A stretch of 64,000 nt of DNA from Marixanthomonas ophiurae (GCF_003413745.1 NZ_QVID01000001.1:434001-498000), one strand, 5' to 3'. Shown: positions 33,007 through 42,499, counted from the stretch's first letter. A program made the numbers and translations. The notes: generated from the sequence alone by a model not told the origin.

Positions 33007-34002
33007 TCAATTTCCCTTTACCCGTTCCCAAAGATCAGCCAACAATTTTTTAGCATCATCTCTATTTTTAGGTTCTTCAATCACATTCAATCCTCCTAAA
33101 GTTGGCTGTAATTGATAGCTAAAAGCGTATTTATCCGTTTGTGGATCTACGCTCAACAAACCAAAACGTAAATCGTTAAAATAGGTAACGTTGTTCTTTT
33201 CTGAAATAGCATACCATCCGTTAGAAATTGCAATGAGACGCTGTACTTTATTTTCATTCTTTAAATCTCCCAACGCTGCATGGTTTTTAGGATGCCTATA
33301 AAATTGGATAGGTTTGCTATCAAAAAAAGAGTAATCGCCAATTAAAAAAGCATCGTCCACCTCAACATTGGCCGTCCAAAGAATCGTGTTAAACGGACTC
33401 GGTTTGGTTTCAATAGCTTTGTAAGCGATGTTTTGTTCGTCTAAGGCGTTAGTAAACTTATGATAGGTAATTCCTTTTAAAATCAACGTGATTACCATAT
33501 AACCACTACTAATTAATATGCCCGCGTTATTTATTTTACGTCGGTTTTCAGTTCCCCTTTTTAGGAAAGCTGCCCAGATCACGCACACTAAAAAGGGTAG
33601 TGTATATAAAGGATCGATCACAAAAATGTTTTTATACGCCAGGCGAAGATCGAAAGGCCAAAAAAGCTGGGTTCCCCAAGTGGTATGTGCATCGAGCAAG
33701 GGATGGGTTATAAAACACATAAACCACAACCAATACCACTGTTTAAACGTAGCTCGTTTTTCGTATAACGAAGTAAGCCAAGCAAAAAAACCTCCAAAAA
33801 CAATTGAAAACACAATGGAATGCGTAAAACCGCGATGAATTTCCAACGCAGTAACAGTATCTACAAAATTACTGGATAACACATCTAAATCTGGAATGGT
33901 GCCGGCGATGGCTCCGTACAGCATCGCTTTATTCCCCATGGTTTTTCCAAGGGTGGCTTCCCCTACGGCGGCGCCTAATACAATTTGGGTTAACGAATCC
34001 AT
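33007..34002 (-). CDS. Metal-dependent hydrolase, YdjM/DUF457-type membrane protein
   Basis: 331 residues. The N-terminus DSLTQIVLGAAVGEATLG and the His/Asp pattern GTIPDLDVL, HRGFTHS, THPLLDAHTTWGTQ are characteristic of the YdjM (LexA-induced inner membrane) hydrolase group. Four to five TM segments lie in the first 180 residues, followed by a soluble C-terminal part. The substrate is unknown. Its start overlaps the stop of the MutS-like gene by 1 nt (TAATG). Confidence 0.82.
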   Translation of the reverse strand: MDSLTQIVLGAAVGEATLGKTMGNKAMLYGAIAGTIPDLDVLSSNFVDTVTALEIHRGFTHSIVFSIVFGGFFAWLTSLYEKRATFKQWYWLWFMCFITHPLLDAHTTWGTQLFWPFDLRLAYKNIFVIDPLYTLPFLVCVIWAAFLKRGTENRRKINNAGILISSGYMVITLILKGITYHKFTNALDEQNIAYKAIETKPSPFNTILWTANVEVDDAFLIGDYSFFDSKPIQFYRHPKNHAALGDLKNENKVQRLIAISNGWYAISEKNNVTYFNDLRFGLLSVDPQTDKYAFSYQLQPTLGGLNVIEEPKNRDDAKKLLADLWERVKGN

Positions 34003-35774
34003 TAATCAACAATTTCCATTTTCTTCAATAGAAAAGAAGCGTTCATATTTTGACAAATCCCGGGCTTGAAGGTGTAATCAAAATACAATTCATCATCTTC
34101 TATTCGGGCATCAAAAAAGTAGTTTTTTACTTGCGGGATGCTTTCAGAAACTTCACATAAACTTAAATCGTGTGTTGCAATAATTCCAGTGGCACTTCCA
34201 GCTACTAATTTCTCCACAAACTTTTTAGAACCAATCGCTTTATCCGTACTATTCGTGCCTTTTAATATTTCATCCAGTATAATAAAATAGCGGTCGGTTT
34301 TTATTTCTTCAACGATAAATTTTAATCGCTTCAGCTCACTGAAAAAGTAGGATTCGTCATCCGTTAAACTATCCGTCGTTCGCATACTGGTAATGAGTTT
34401 AATGGGTTGGTAGGTCGATTTTGTGGCACACACCGGAAGCCCAACATTCGCCATCACAATTTGCAGGGCAACAGTCCGCAAAAAGGTACTTTTCCCAGCC
34501 ATATTGGCACCGGTGACGATGAAAAACTCTTCCGAAGCAATTTTAAAATCATTGCGCACCAACTTGTCAGGATCTAATAATGGATGCCCAGCACCATCAG
34601 CTTGCAGCTGCGTAGTTGATGATGCAATAGTCGGGAAAACGTGATGTGGGTGGTTAAAAACATAGTTTGCAAAGGTGTTGTAGGCATCGAAAAAAACAAT
34701 GCTGTCTATCCATTTTGAAACGTGTTCACTATGTTCTGAAATCCATTTTTCGATATTGTACGATTGCCGAAGGTCACGTAACATAAAACCATTAGCCACA
34801 ACACCCACCAATAGGTTACTACGTTGATCCAGCGAATCGAGGTGCTTTGCAAATTGCTTTAAGATGGTAGAAGCTTTTGCGGTATCACTTACAACCGTTT
34901 TCTTTTTTTCTGAAAGTAAACTACTGCTGAAATCTTCCGTTTCAATCTCTAATAACAACTTATGAAACTGCTCAAACGTACTTTGGATTTTAGCTGTATG
35001 CTGCGATAAATCGTTTACTTTTTTTAAATAGCGGCCACTAATGATAAGACCTAACAAAAACCAGCCAAACACAATATAACCCGAAATAAATCCTGAAAAA
35101 TAGGTCACTAAAAGTCCTAATGAAATGATAGAGAAAACGGTGGAACCCGCTTTTATCCAATTTGGCACAAACGATTTGTAGTTGGCTAACCAATTTAAAA
35201 CAGTAGCAGCCGACACTTCAGTTTTTACCAACGAAGCAACCGCTGAAAAATGCTGTCGCCAGGTTGCTTTTTTAGCCAATTCTTGAATAGCTTCTTGTTT
35301 CTTCGGGATATTTTCAATTTCGTTTTCGGTAAGCAAATGGGCTAAATGGTCTGAACCACTTTCCAAAGCCGTTCTATTGATATATTGATAAAAAGAACCT
35401 CTTCCGAACAAATCGATATCCTGACTATAATAATGTTCCGGATTTTTATACTTTTCTCCGTCCGGTAAATGATGAAAAGCCCTATTCAAGACCTCCAATT
35501 CTACATTATTGGCTTCAAACAAGGCTTTCGTTACATCGCGTTTGTATTGTAAATTACTATGTCGGGATACTAAAAACACGAACAATGCAATGCCACCTAA
35601 AATTATGGCAATAACAAACTTTGTGTTTCCGAAAGTGAAATAAACGCCGGCACACAATGCCAGAAACACCAACAATCTAAACGTTCCGGAAAGGGCGAGC
35701 TGATTTTTAAGGGTTTTAAGGGTTTCGGTATGTTTGGTTATTTGTTCTTTATAAAACGATTCGGGTTTCTTCAT
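34002..35774 (-). CDS. Membrane-anchored MutS-family ATPase
   Basis: 590 residues. Two N-terminal membrane segments (about 33-49 and 53-70) and another pair (about 213-246) flank a MutS-like lever/clamp region. The C-terminal ATPase has Walker A GANMAGKST (422-430), the signature DDESYFFSELKR and Walker B IILDEILKGTNS (498-509), then ATHDL. The mismatch-recognition domain I (with its FxE motif) and the MutS2 Smr nuclease domain are absent. It is therefore unlikely to do classical mismatch repair. Start of a minus-strand pair with the YdjM-like gene; function unknown. Confidence 0.85.
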   Translation of the reverse strand: MKKPESFYKEQITKHTETLKTLKNQLALSGTFRLLVFLALCAGVYFTFGNTKFVIAIILGGIALFVFLVSRHSNLQYKRDVTKALFEANNVELEVLNRAFHHLPDGEKYKNPEHYYSQDIDLFGRGSFYQYINRTALESGSDHLAHLLTENEIENIPKKQEAIQELAKKATWRQHFSAVASLVKTEVSAATVLNWLANYKSFVPNWIKAGSTVFSIISLGLLVTYFSGFISGYIVFGWFLLGLIISGRYLKKVNDLSQHTAKIQSTFEQFHKLLLEIETEDFSSSLLSEKKKTVVSDTAKASTILKQFAKHLDSLDQRSNLLVGVVANGFMLRDLRQSYNIEKWISEHSEHVSKWIDSIVFFDAYNTFANYVFNHPHHVFPTIASSTTQLQADGAGHPLLDPDKLVRNDFKIASEEFFIVTGANMAGKSTFLRTVALQIVMANVGLPVCATKSTYQPIKLITSMRTTDSLTDDESYFFSELKRLKFIVEEIKTDRYFIILDEILKGTNSTDKAIGSKKFVEKLVAGSATGIIATHDLSLCEVSESIPQVKNYFFDARIEDDELYFDYTFKPGICQNMNASFLLKKMEIVD

Positions 35775-35782
35775 TTTTCTTT

Positions 35783-36142
35783 TTATAGCTTTTCTAATTC
35801 CGCTTGTAATTTTTTTGTTAATCCTTGCACTACCAAATTATAGGAATGATCAATTAATTCTAATAGCAAGTCAGCTGGAATGTTGCGTTCCAATTCGACG
35901 GTGTTCCAATGTTTTTTACTCATATGATAACCGGCAGTGATAAGTCCATCATATTCGGCTCTCAATTCTATGGCGCGTTCTGGGTCGCATTTTAAGTTGG
36001 CGGTAGCGGGCATTTTTTCCAAAGCGCATAATGCAAACATTTTGTCCATTACTTTAAACACCAACACATCTGGACCAAATGGAAGCGATTCAGTTACACC
36101 TTTTTTTGACAGACAATACTCTCGGAATGCTTCAATGTTCAT
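35783..36142 (-). CDS. MmcQ/YjbR family protein
   Basis: 119 residues, full length for the family. Seen: YCLSKKGVTESLPFGPDVLV at the N-terminus, LKCDPERAIELRAEYDGL in the middle and SKKHWNTVELE. The fold is a double-wing cyanoacrylate-binding/DNA-binding type; the function is not established. It lies between the MutS-like and transglutaminase-like genes with gaps of 8 and 2 nt, so it is cotranscribed with them. Confidence 0.88.
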   Translation of the reverse strand: MNIEAFREYCLSKKGVTESLPFGPDVLVFKVMDKMFALCALEKMPATANLKCDPERAIELRAEYDGLITAGYHMSKKHWNTVELERNIPADLLLELIDHSYNLVVQGLTKKLQAELEKL

Positions 36143-36144
36143 AC

Positions 36145-37104
36145 CTAATCAATTTTATAGCCTAATGCTGGTTGGTCGTCAAAATAGATTAAAAGTGTTG
36201 AAGCACCTAATTGCAAGGGAATTTTAAATGTAATGAGATTTGCTTCTTTTTTAATTTCTGAAATAGCAATCGGCTCCTTTCCAAAAGAATATGAAATATT
36301 TGAAGGATTACTATTTCGGATTTGAAAATCAATATACCCATCGTCATCTTCCGAAGAAATAATCCCTGTCAACGGTTTTTCTACATCTTCCCTTCGTAGC
36401 GTTTCTGGAATGATAATCGGCATATTCGCAAACACTTCTTTTGAAATTACAGTATCTATCAGCGCATCTTCATAAATCGCTGGATAATGCGTTTTAAAAA
36501 ACAGTTTAGGCGGCGTTTTGTAGTAAAAATACGTTGGCTCTTTTATAAACTTCCCGTTGTATTTTCCAGCTCCCCACGTGGGGTCGAATATATACTGATC
36601 TCCATCAATGGTGGCGATATTCCACATGTGGTTTTTCTTAAAAGGGCGGCCAATATCATTAAAACTGGCTTTGGTATCACCACGCACCAAATAGTTTTCA
36701 ATTCCCTGTAACTCACATAAACGCTCAAAAAGCATGGCATAGCCTTCACAAACAGCGATTCCTTTTTGTAGGGTGCGTTCAATTATTTTTTTTCGGGTGG
36801 CTTCTTCCTTTTGATTTCGCTCTCTAAAATTTTTAAAGTTATAGTTGAATTTTTTGTATTCCGAAGGTTCATAAGCCACATTGTTTATAATCCAAGTGTA
36901 AATGGCCCGGACTTTATCTTCTTCGGAAGTGAAATCACGCGAAATAAACTTTGAAAGCTGCTCGGGATTGTTAAAACTCTTTGGATATAACTGAATGGTA
37001 GCAGCTACTTGCTCGTAGTTTTGAGCTGCTACTGAAAATGAACCGCTTACAATTAGCAAACAGAAAATCAAAAATTGCACATATAAAGGAAGTTTACTTT
37101 TCAC
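36145..37104 (-). CDS. Exported transglutaminase-like protein
   Basis: 319 residues; signal peptide about 1-27 (ending SVAAQ). The transglutaminase-like core shows the catalytic triad: Cys in KGIAVCEGYAML, His in KKNHMWNIATIDGD and Asp in YIFDPTWGAG. Such bacterial proteins act as proteases or amidases, often on peptidoglycan-linked peptides, but the substrate is unknown. It overlaps the upstream DUF4230 gene by 11 nt. A second, smaller transglutaminase-like gene is at 45109-45768. Confidence 0.88.
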   Translation of the reverse strand: MKSKLPLYVQFLIFCLLIVSGSFSVAAQNYEQVAATIQLYPKSFNNPEQLSKFISRDFTSEEDKVRAIYTWIINNVAYEPSEYKKFNYNFKNFRERNQKEEATRKKIIERTLQKGIAVCEGYAMLFERLCELQGIENYLVRGDTKASFNDIGRPFKKNHMWNIATIDGDQYIFDPTWGAGKYNGKFIKEPTYFYYKTPPKLFFKTHYPAIYEDALIDTVISKEVFANMPIIIPETLRREDVEKPLTGIISSEDDDGYIDFQIRNSNPSNISYSFGKEPIAISEIKKEANLITFKIPLQLGASTLLIYFDDQPALGYKID

Positions 37105-37720
37105 TTCTTTCTGAAATTTTTTCCTGAGCGTTGCGATCGCTTTCCAAAGCCGAATAATCCAATTTCCAATTGATGGTTTCTACCAATTTTTCCATCAGTT
37201 TTATCGTTTCCATCGCTTGATTGGAAGCTTCGAGTAACAAACCACTACTTGGTACTTTATCAACTATGTGTTGTTTGGCTTCGCGGTTAATATCGGTTAA
37301 GTCGGATGACGTAAACGGGTTTGCCCACCCTTCGCGTTTGTCGTAATATTTAAAGTCGGTTTCAATGGTCATCAATTCTGGTTGGGGGAAATTGGTCAAC
37401 GTGATTGTTTTATTTTTGGTGTCGGCATTCATATTAATCTTCGTAAGGTCGAACCCCACGTGAGCTTTCGCTTCAATTAAAATAAGTGCTTTTTTCTTTC
37501 CTAAAATCACGTTGAGCCATTTATCCTTTACGCTTTCGTAATGGTAAATTTCAGAAAAATCGCCTTCCACCGTAATAAATTTACAGACACTGCGAATACG
37601 CTCCATCAATACCACCGATTGTGAATGTACTTTCTCTTTTTTTCGAGAGCCCACAAACCATGAGAAAATGAAGTACGCCACTACAGCTCCAACAGCCAGA
37701 CCTATAAAAAGTAATTCCAT
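37094..37720 (-). CDS. DUF4230 domain protein
   Basis: 208 residues. One N-terminal membrane helix (FIGLAVGAVVAYFIFSWFVG) then the DUF4230 domain: VCKFITVEGDFSEIYHYE, ALILIEAKAHVGFDLTKI and TITLTNFPQPE. The domain is found in many Bacteroidota and Firmicutes and has no proven function. It overlaps the transglutaminase-like gene and follows the DUF4260 gene by 1 nt. Confidence 0.85.
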   Translation of the reverse strand: MELLFIGLAVGAVVAYFIFSWFVGSRKKEKVHSQSVVLMERIRSVCKFITVEGDFSEIYHYESVKDKWLNVILGKKKALILIEAKAHVGFDLTKINMNADTKNKTITLTNFPQPELMTIETDFKYYDKREGWANPFTSSDLTDINREAKQHIVDKVPSSGLLLEASNQAMETIKLMEKLVETINWKLDYSALESDRNAQEKISERSEK

Positions 37721-37721
37721 A

Positions 37722-38075
37722 TTAATTGTTTCCTATGCTTCCTAAATGTGTGTTTTTAAAACTGTCTGGATATTTTAAGCCATACCCAAAAATCCGATCC
37801 ATCGCTGAATGGGAAAACAAAATAACACCTATTAAGGTACAAATTTCGCCAAAATAAAGCATTCCCACTACAATTAATAGGATTGCGATTGCTTTATGAT
37901 GAAATAAATTATACGTTATCGCTCCTATTTTGGTGTTAATCGCATAGCCAATCATACCAATATCGGGCACTAACAATAAGGCTGGAAAAACCCACCACGA
38001 AAATTCCAATTGCGAGAACAAGAAGATCCCAAACATAAATTGGGCAAACTCCTCAATTTTAAGTGTTGTTTTCAT
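37722..38075 (-). CDS. DUF4260 small membrane protein
   Basis: 117 residues, three or four membrane segments. The motif LLVPDIGMIGYAINTKIGAI, then YNLFHHKA, and FSHSAMDRIFGYGLKYPD near the C-terminus identify DUF4260. Function unknown. It is directly abutted by the cyclase gene upstream (0-nt gap) and DUF4230 downstream. Confidence 0.85.
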   Translation of the reverse strand: MKTTLKIEEFAQFMFGIFLFSQLEFSWWVFPALLLVPDIGMIGYAINTKIGAITYNLFHHKAIAILLIVVGMLYFGEICTLIGVILFSHSAMDRIFGYGLKYPDSFKNTHLGSIGNN

Positions 38076-38822
38076 TTAAATAAAAGTATATAAAACCGGT
38101 TTACTCGGCGACGCATCGTTATGAAATGAAGCGATTTGTAGGTTTAGCAAATAACTGCCGTCTTTAACTTGGTTGGGCACATAAATAAATTCGGTTATGG
38201 TTGCTTCGTGTCTCGGGCTTTCAGGATAATTCCAAAATGCTTTGTGTGCTAGCAGTTTTCCCTCGTCTTTTTCTTTATCAACTGAAGGCAAGTCTATCAA
38301 CAGATGCTTCACTCCTTTTTCACGAAGCAACAACGCAGCCTCTTCGTGTAAATACGGCCAATTGGTATTTGACCATTGCTTTTCTTTTTTTTCTGAAGTA
38401 TTCGGTAAGGTTCTAATGATAACAGCTTCGGGGTTTTTGTTTTCAAGAGCCGATTTTATTTCGCACGCCGGAATTATTTGATCATCCCCTATTTTTTCTG
38501 GAACGAGTGAAATTACTTCCGCCGAAAAAAAGAACGTTTTCAAGGCTTCATTCACTGAAAGAAATTCTTCTGAAATATGCCCCACACATTCGGTGTGTGT
38601 ACCGTGGGCATGTGGATTAAAAGCAATGTTATTAAAGTTCACCGAAGCGCCTTCGCTAACCTTCGCTACCCAACTTTCCATTTGGACTGGTTCAATTGTA
38701 GGCGGTTGTAAATACCATGCTTCTGGGTTTTTTTCTGAAGCCCGTAACGGAATCGAAAGGTCTAGAGGCTTAGAAAGATCGACTGTTTTTAAAACTCCGT
38801 CTATGTTAAAAGTAGCTCGCAA
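38076..38822 (-). CDS. Cyclase-family metal-dependent hydrolase (kynurenine formamidase fold)
   Basis: 248 residues. The metal-site signature of the family, HxGTHxD/E, is present as HAHGTHTECVGH near residues 74-85. IIRTLPNT and KHLLIDLPSVDKE follow in expected order. Members hydrolyse amides such as N-formylkynurenine or isatin; a kynurenine role has no support from neighbours (no trp dioxygenase or kynureninase). It lies 43 nt downstream of hemW. Confidence 0.82.
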   Translation of the reverse strand: MRATFNIDGVLKTVDLSKPLDLSIPLRASEKNPEAWYLQPPTIEPVQMESWVAKVSEGASVNFNNIAFNPHAHGTHTECVGHISEEFLSVNEALKTFFFSAEVISLVPEKIGDDQIIPACEIKSALENKNPEAVIIRTLPNTSEKKEKQWSNTNWPYLHEEAALLLREKGVKHLLIDLPSVDKEKDEGKLLAHKAFWNYPESPRHEATITEFIYVPNQVKDGSYLLNLQIASFHNDASPSKPVLYTFI

Positions 38823-38865
38823 ATGCTTGGTTTTTAAAAATGTAATATACGATTCTATTGTGAGA

Positions 38866-39990
38866 TTAATCTGTTAAAAACAAATCGGACGCAATGCCAT
38901 CACTTAAAAACTTCCCTTTTTTTGAAACTTTAAGTGAATCCTCTTCTATAAATAGCAAATCCTTCTGTAAATGCTGAGTCGCTTGCTCCAAAGCGTATAT
39001 TTTATATTTTTTTCCGAAGGAATTTTCTAATTTTTCTAAGGAAACACCCCATTTGGTTCGCAAACCAGTCATAATATATTCGTTGTAGCGATCTTTTACG
39101 GAAAGTGTTTCCTGCTCTTGCGGAAGTTCTCCAGCGGTAATTGCTTGTATATATTTGGTGTTGTTGGCAACATTCCAACTACGGATTTTACCATCAAAAC
39201 CGTGTGCCGAAGGGCCAATACCCAAATACGGTTTTCCTTGCCAATAAGCCGTATTGTTTCGGGAATAATAACCAGGTTTTCCAAAATTTGAGAATTCGTA
39301 GTTTTCAAATCCTGCGGTTTCGGTTTCTTTAAGTAACGTTTTGTAATGGGTTTCCGCAACGGCATCTTCAACGGGCGGAACGATTCCTTTCTCTATAAAT
39401 TTTTTCAAGGCTGTTCTAGGCTCAACCGTTAAGGCATAACACGACAAATGCGGAATATCCAATGAAATAGCAGTGTCCAAATTCTGCTTCCACCGTTCGT
39501 TGGTCATTCCCGGAATGCCGTAAATTAGGTCGATACTTATGTTGTTGAAATGTTTTTTTGCTTCTTCAATACATAAAAACGCTTCTTTTTCATTGTGGGC
39601 GCGGTTCATGAGCGTTAAATCTGATTCAAAAAAAGATTGAACGCCAATGCTTAACCGGTTAATCTTACTCTTCGCTAATGTTTCAATTCGGTCTTTTGTT
39701 AAATCGTCCGGATTGGCTTCAAGGGTGATTTCAGCATCGGTAGCTATTATAAAATGCTTTGATATCGTTTCAAAAATCTGCTCTAATTCTTCCAAAGTAA
39801 GCAACGACGGTGTTCCGCCGCCAAAATAAATGGTCTGGACGATTTCAGTAACTTCTTTTTTCCGAAGAATTAATTCTTCACACAACGCATCGACCATCGC
39901 TCCTTTTTTCTTTATCGAAGTTGAAAAATGGAAGTCGCAATAATGGCAAGCCTGTTTGCAAAAAGGGATATGTAGGTAAATTCCGCTCAT
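38866..39990 (-). CDS. hemW: Radical SAM heme chaperone HemW
   Basis: 374 residues. The radical SAM cluster is C11-x3-C15-x2-C18 (CKQACHYCDF). IYFGGGTPSLL, SIGVQSF and the C-terminal HemW domain (YNEYIMTGLRTKWGV) place it with HemW, formerly annotated as oxygen-independent coproporphyrinogen oxidase. HemW delivers heme to respiratory enzymes; the true HemN motif CNVCGC-type N-terminus is absent. It is the likely first gene of the minus-strand run extending to 33007, and is divergent from the GluR0-like gene. Confidence 0.9.
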   Translation of the reverse strand: MSGIYLHIPFCKQACHYCDFHFSTSIKKKGAMVDALCEELILRKKEVTEIVQTIYFGGGTPSLLTLEELEQIFETISKHFIIATDAEITLEANPDDLTKDRIETLAKSKINRLSIGVQSFFESDLTLMNRAHNEKEAFLCIEEAKKHFNNISIDLIYGIPGMTNERWKQNLDTAISLDIPHLSCYALTVEPRTALKKFIEKGIVPPVEDAVAETHYKTLLKETETAGFENYEFSNFGKPGYYSRNNTAYWQGKPYLGIGPSAHGFDGKIRSWNVANNTKYIQAITAGELPQEQETLSVKDRYNEYIMTGLRTKWGVSLEKLENSFGKKYKIYALEQATQHLQKDLLFIEEDSLKVSKKGKFLSDGIASDLFLTD

Positions 39991-40085
39991 TCAGTACTAA
40001 AAAAGGTTCTGTTATTGTTTTTGACAAAAATACGCTATATTTTATGGCAGACCTTACGGTAGCTTTATAAACACAATTCATCTTT

Positions 40086-41156
40086 ATGATTAAGAGAACC
40101 ATCTATTTTTTATTTTTTATCATTGGTATTTCCGCTTCAGCGCAAACAACACAAGACACTACCTCATTACGGGTTGGTATTGCTGGCTCTGCTCCTTTCT
40201 ACATCAATAATGAAAAACCAGAAGGTATTATTTCAGATTTGTGGCGAGAAATCGCTTTTAATATCGATAGACAATACACGTATAAAAAATACGCTTCGGT
40301 CGAAGAAGGCATGCAAGCCACTACAAATGGTGATATCGATGTGCTCATCGGGCCTATTACTATTAACTCTCTGCGAGCAGAAACCGTTAGTTTTTCACAT
40401 CCATTTTATGATACCGAACTCGCTATTCTAGCTCCGGTATTAGAACTCACTTTTTGGGACCATTTAAAACCGTTTTTATCATCTACTTTCTTATACGCAG
40501 TAGGGTTATTATTGGTTATCTTAACTATTGTAGGCACTTTATTTTGGTTATTAGAAGGACGGAAATACCCCGATGAATATGATAAGCACCCAATTAAAGG
40601 AATTGGCGGCGGAATTTGGCTAGCGATTGTAACTATGACAACTGTTGGGTATGGTGATTATGCCCCTAAAACAATACCAGGACGGTTTTTAATAGGCGCT
40701 TGGATGATTATTTCGTTAATAATGGCAACTTCTTTTGTTGCTGGTATTGCGACTACATTTACTGTTACTAGTCAGCAGGAAAAAACCATTAAAAGCTTAG
40801 CTCAATTAGAAGGACAAAAGATTGCTACACCGAATTACGATAAGGTGCTTAATCAAGTGCGCAATGTAGGTGGAAACCCAGTACCTGTAAAGAATGTAAA
40901 TGACGCGTATAAATTACTCTTGAATGAAGAAGTAGATGCTGTTTTATATGATGTGGTTCCGTTGGAATATGTTTTTAGCAACAAAGAGAAGAAGAATTTT
41001 GAACTGACGAAACGAAATATTCAACCGCAACATTATGGTTTTATATTTCCGCTGAACAGTCCTTTGCGAAGACAAGTAGATTTACAGATTATTCAGTTAC
41101 GTGAAGACAATGAGATTGAAGATATCGTTACACAATGGATTAATACGAAGAAATAA
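40086..41156 (+). CDS. Prokaryotic ionotropic glutamate receptor-like potassium channel (GluR0 type)
   Basis: 356 residues. Signal peptide 1-20; periplasmic ligand-binding lobe 1 about 27-120; TM1 about 134-155; pore loop with the K+ filter TTVGYGD (185-191); TM2 about 199-222; lobe 2 about 230-352 (QKIATPNYDKVL, DAVLYDVVPLEYVF). The split of a solute-binding domain around a two-TM pore is the GluR0 architecture. A potassium filter rather than the eukaryotic QRN site is seen. It should open for K+ when an amino acid or similar ligand binds in the periplasm. It stands alone, divergent from hemW and convergent with the GGGP synthase gene. Confidence 0.9.
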   Translation: MIKRTIYFLFFIIGISASAQTTQDTTSLRVGIAGSAPFYINNEKPEGIISDLWREIAFNIDRQYTYKKYASVEEGMQATTNGDIDVLIGPITINSLRAETVSFSHPFYDTELAILAPVLELTFWDHLKPFLSSTFLYAVGLLLVILTIVGTLFWLLEGRKYPDEYDKHPIKGIGGGIWLAIVTMTTVGYGDYAPKTIPGRFLIGAWMIISLIMATSFVAGIATTFTVTSQQEKTIKSLAQLEGQKIATPNYDKVLNQVRNVGGNPVPVKNVNDAYKLLLNEEVDAVLYDVVPLEYVFSNKEKKNFELTKRNIQPQHYGFIFPLNSPLRRQVDLQIIQLREDNEIEDIVTQWINTKK

Positions 41157-41162
41157 GCTACC

Positions 41163-41858
41163 TTATTTTTCAAAAGCTGTTCCCATTACTACTAAATCGG
41201 CTCCGGCGGTATAAGCCGTTTGTTGTTGCGTTTCGGTTTTAATACCGCCACCTACAATAAGTGGAATATTGACGGCTTTTTTTACTTCGGAAATAATAAT
41301 TGATTTTACCGGGTTAATTGCTCCACTTCCGGCTTCTAAATAGATTAATTTGGCACCCATAAATTCACCTGCAATTGCAGTATGTACTATTTTTGAAGTA
41401 TTATTTTGCGAAAGTGGCTTTGTATTGCTTACCCGTGCTACGGCAGATTCTGTGCCGCCATCCACTAGAATATAACCAGTAGGAATTACTTCAAGTTTTG
41501 ATGCTTTTAGTTTCTCAACCGCTTTTAATTGTTGGCCTACTAAATATTCTGGGTTTCTACCCGATAACAAAGACAAAAATAAAATGGCATCTGCAAACTC
41601 GGTGATTTGTGTGTGGTCACCTGGAAACAAGATTACAGGCAACTGAGAATGATTTTTTAGTGCTTTTACGGTAGCTTCCGTATGGCCATTAGCATCTGTA
41701 CTGCCACCTACAAATAAATGTGTGGTTTCTGTTGGCAGTTGTTGAAGAAAAGAAGCGGTTTCAGAAACAGTAAATTTATCAGGGTCTATTAAAATGGCAA
41801 GGCTTTTCCTCTCTTCGGAAATAGCTTTTAAAATACTTTCGTAATGATAGTGTTTCAT
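41163..41858 (-). CDS. Geranylgeranylglyceryl/heptaprenylglyceryl phosphate synthase
   Basis: 231 residues, (beta/alpha)8 PcrB/GGGPS fold. Seen: LAILIDPDKF with the metal-binding Asp, THLFVGGSTDANG, VILFPGDHTQI, PTGYILVDGG, IYLEAGSGA and VGGGIKTETQ, the last forming the phosphate site. The family condenses glycerol-1-phosphate with a prenyl diphosphate to make an ether bond. Bacteroidota members belong to the archaeal-like group, though their natural product is not established. Its ATG overlaps the phosphopantetheinyl transferase stop by 1 nt. The UbiA enzyme at 9285 is the natural next step. Confidence 0.92.
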   Translation of the reverse strand: MKHYHYESILKAISEERKSLAILIDPDKFTVSETASFLQQLPTETTHLFVGGSTDANGHTEATVKALKNHSQLPVILFPGDHTQITEFADAILFLSLLSGRNPEYLVGQQLKAVEKLKASKLEVIPTGYILVDGGTESAVARVSNTKPLSQNNTSKIVHTAIAGEFMGAKLIYLEAGSGAINPVKSIIISEVKKAVNIPLIVGGGIKTETQQQTAYTAGADLVVMGTAFEK

Positions 41859-42499
41859 TACCTAATCTTTTCAGAGATTAACGCATAGGCGCAGGTAAAC
41901 CCTTCAAATTCTAGAAACCATACTTTATAGGTTTCTTCTTTATCTTCAAAAGAAACTTCGGCGGTAGAATGCATATCATCGAAGCGGAAATCTTCCACAT
42001 AAACGTGTTCTAAAAAGCTTACGCCTTTTCGGGCAAAACTCTTGTACAATGATTCTTTTGCACCCCAAACCATCGTCAATTTTCGCATTACGGCATCATC
42101 GTTAGCTAGGGTTCTATATTCTTCAATCGGGGTAAATTTATGGGCAATTTTTAATATTTTTTGACGTTGCTTTTCAATATCAATCCCCACTTCTTGATCA
42201 CTGATTATAATCGCCGAAAAAATAAAGGAATGGGTAATGGAGATATGTTTGTCATCCGTTAAATGCGGCTTGCCTTTATCATCATAATACAGATCGTGAT
42301 CGGTATAACCAGCAGCAGCCAATAAATGACGAACGCTCATAAATCCGCGACGGTGTAGGTCGCTTTTCATACCATCTACACGCTTTCGACAATGATTGGT
42401 AAGTGAGATTCCATCGGAAAGAAATTCGTAGGATTCCTCTATCTTCCAAATCAAGACCTTAGTCGTTTTATTTACTGTTATAGTTTTGTAAAGTGGCAT
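41858..42499 (-). CDS. 4'-phosphopantetheinyl transferase superfamily protein (Sfp type)
   Basis: 213 residues. The magnesium/CoA motifs are visible: VGIDIEKQRQK around residue 108 and VWGAKESLYKSFARKG around 145-160. It attaches the phosphopantetheine arm of CoA to carrier-protein serines. No polyketide or peptide synthetase is in this window, so the partner is probably the fatty-acid ACP or a distant locus. It is coupled to the GGGP synthase gene by a 1-nt overlap and is divergent from ahcY. Confidence 0.88.
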   Translation of the reverse strand: MPLYKTITVNKTTKVLIWKIEESYEFLSDGISLTNHCRKRVDGMKSDLHRRGFMSVRHLLAAAGYTDHDLYYDDKGKPHLTDDKHISITHSFIFSAIIISDQEVGIDIEKQRQKILKIAHKFTPIEEYRTLANDDAVMRKLTMVWGAKESLYKSFARKGVSFLEHVYVEDFRFDDMHSTAEVSFEDKEETYKVWFLEFEGFTCAYALISEKIR

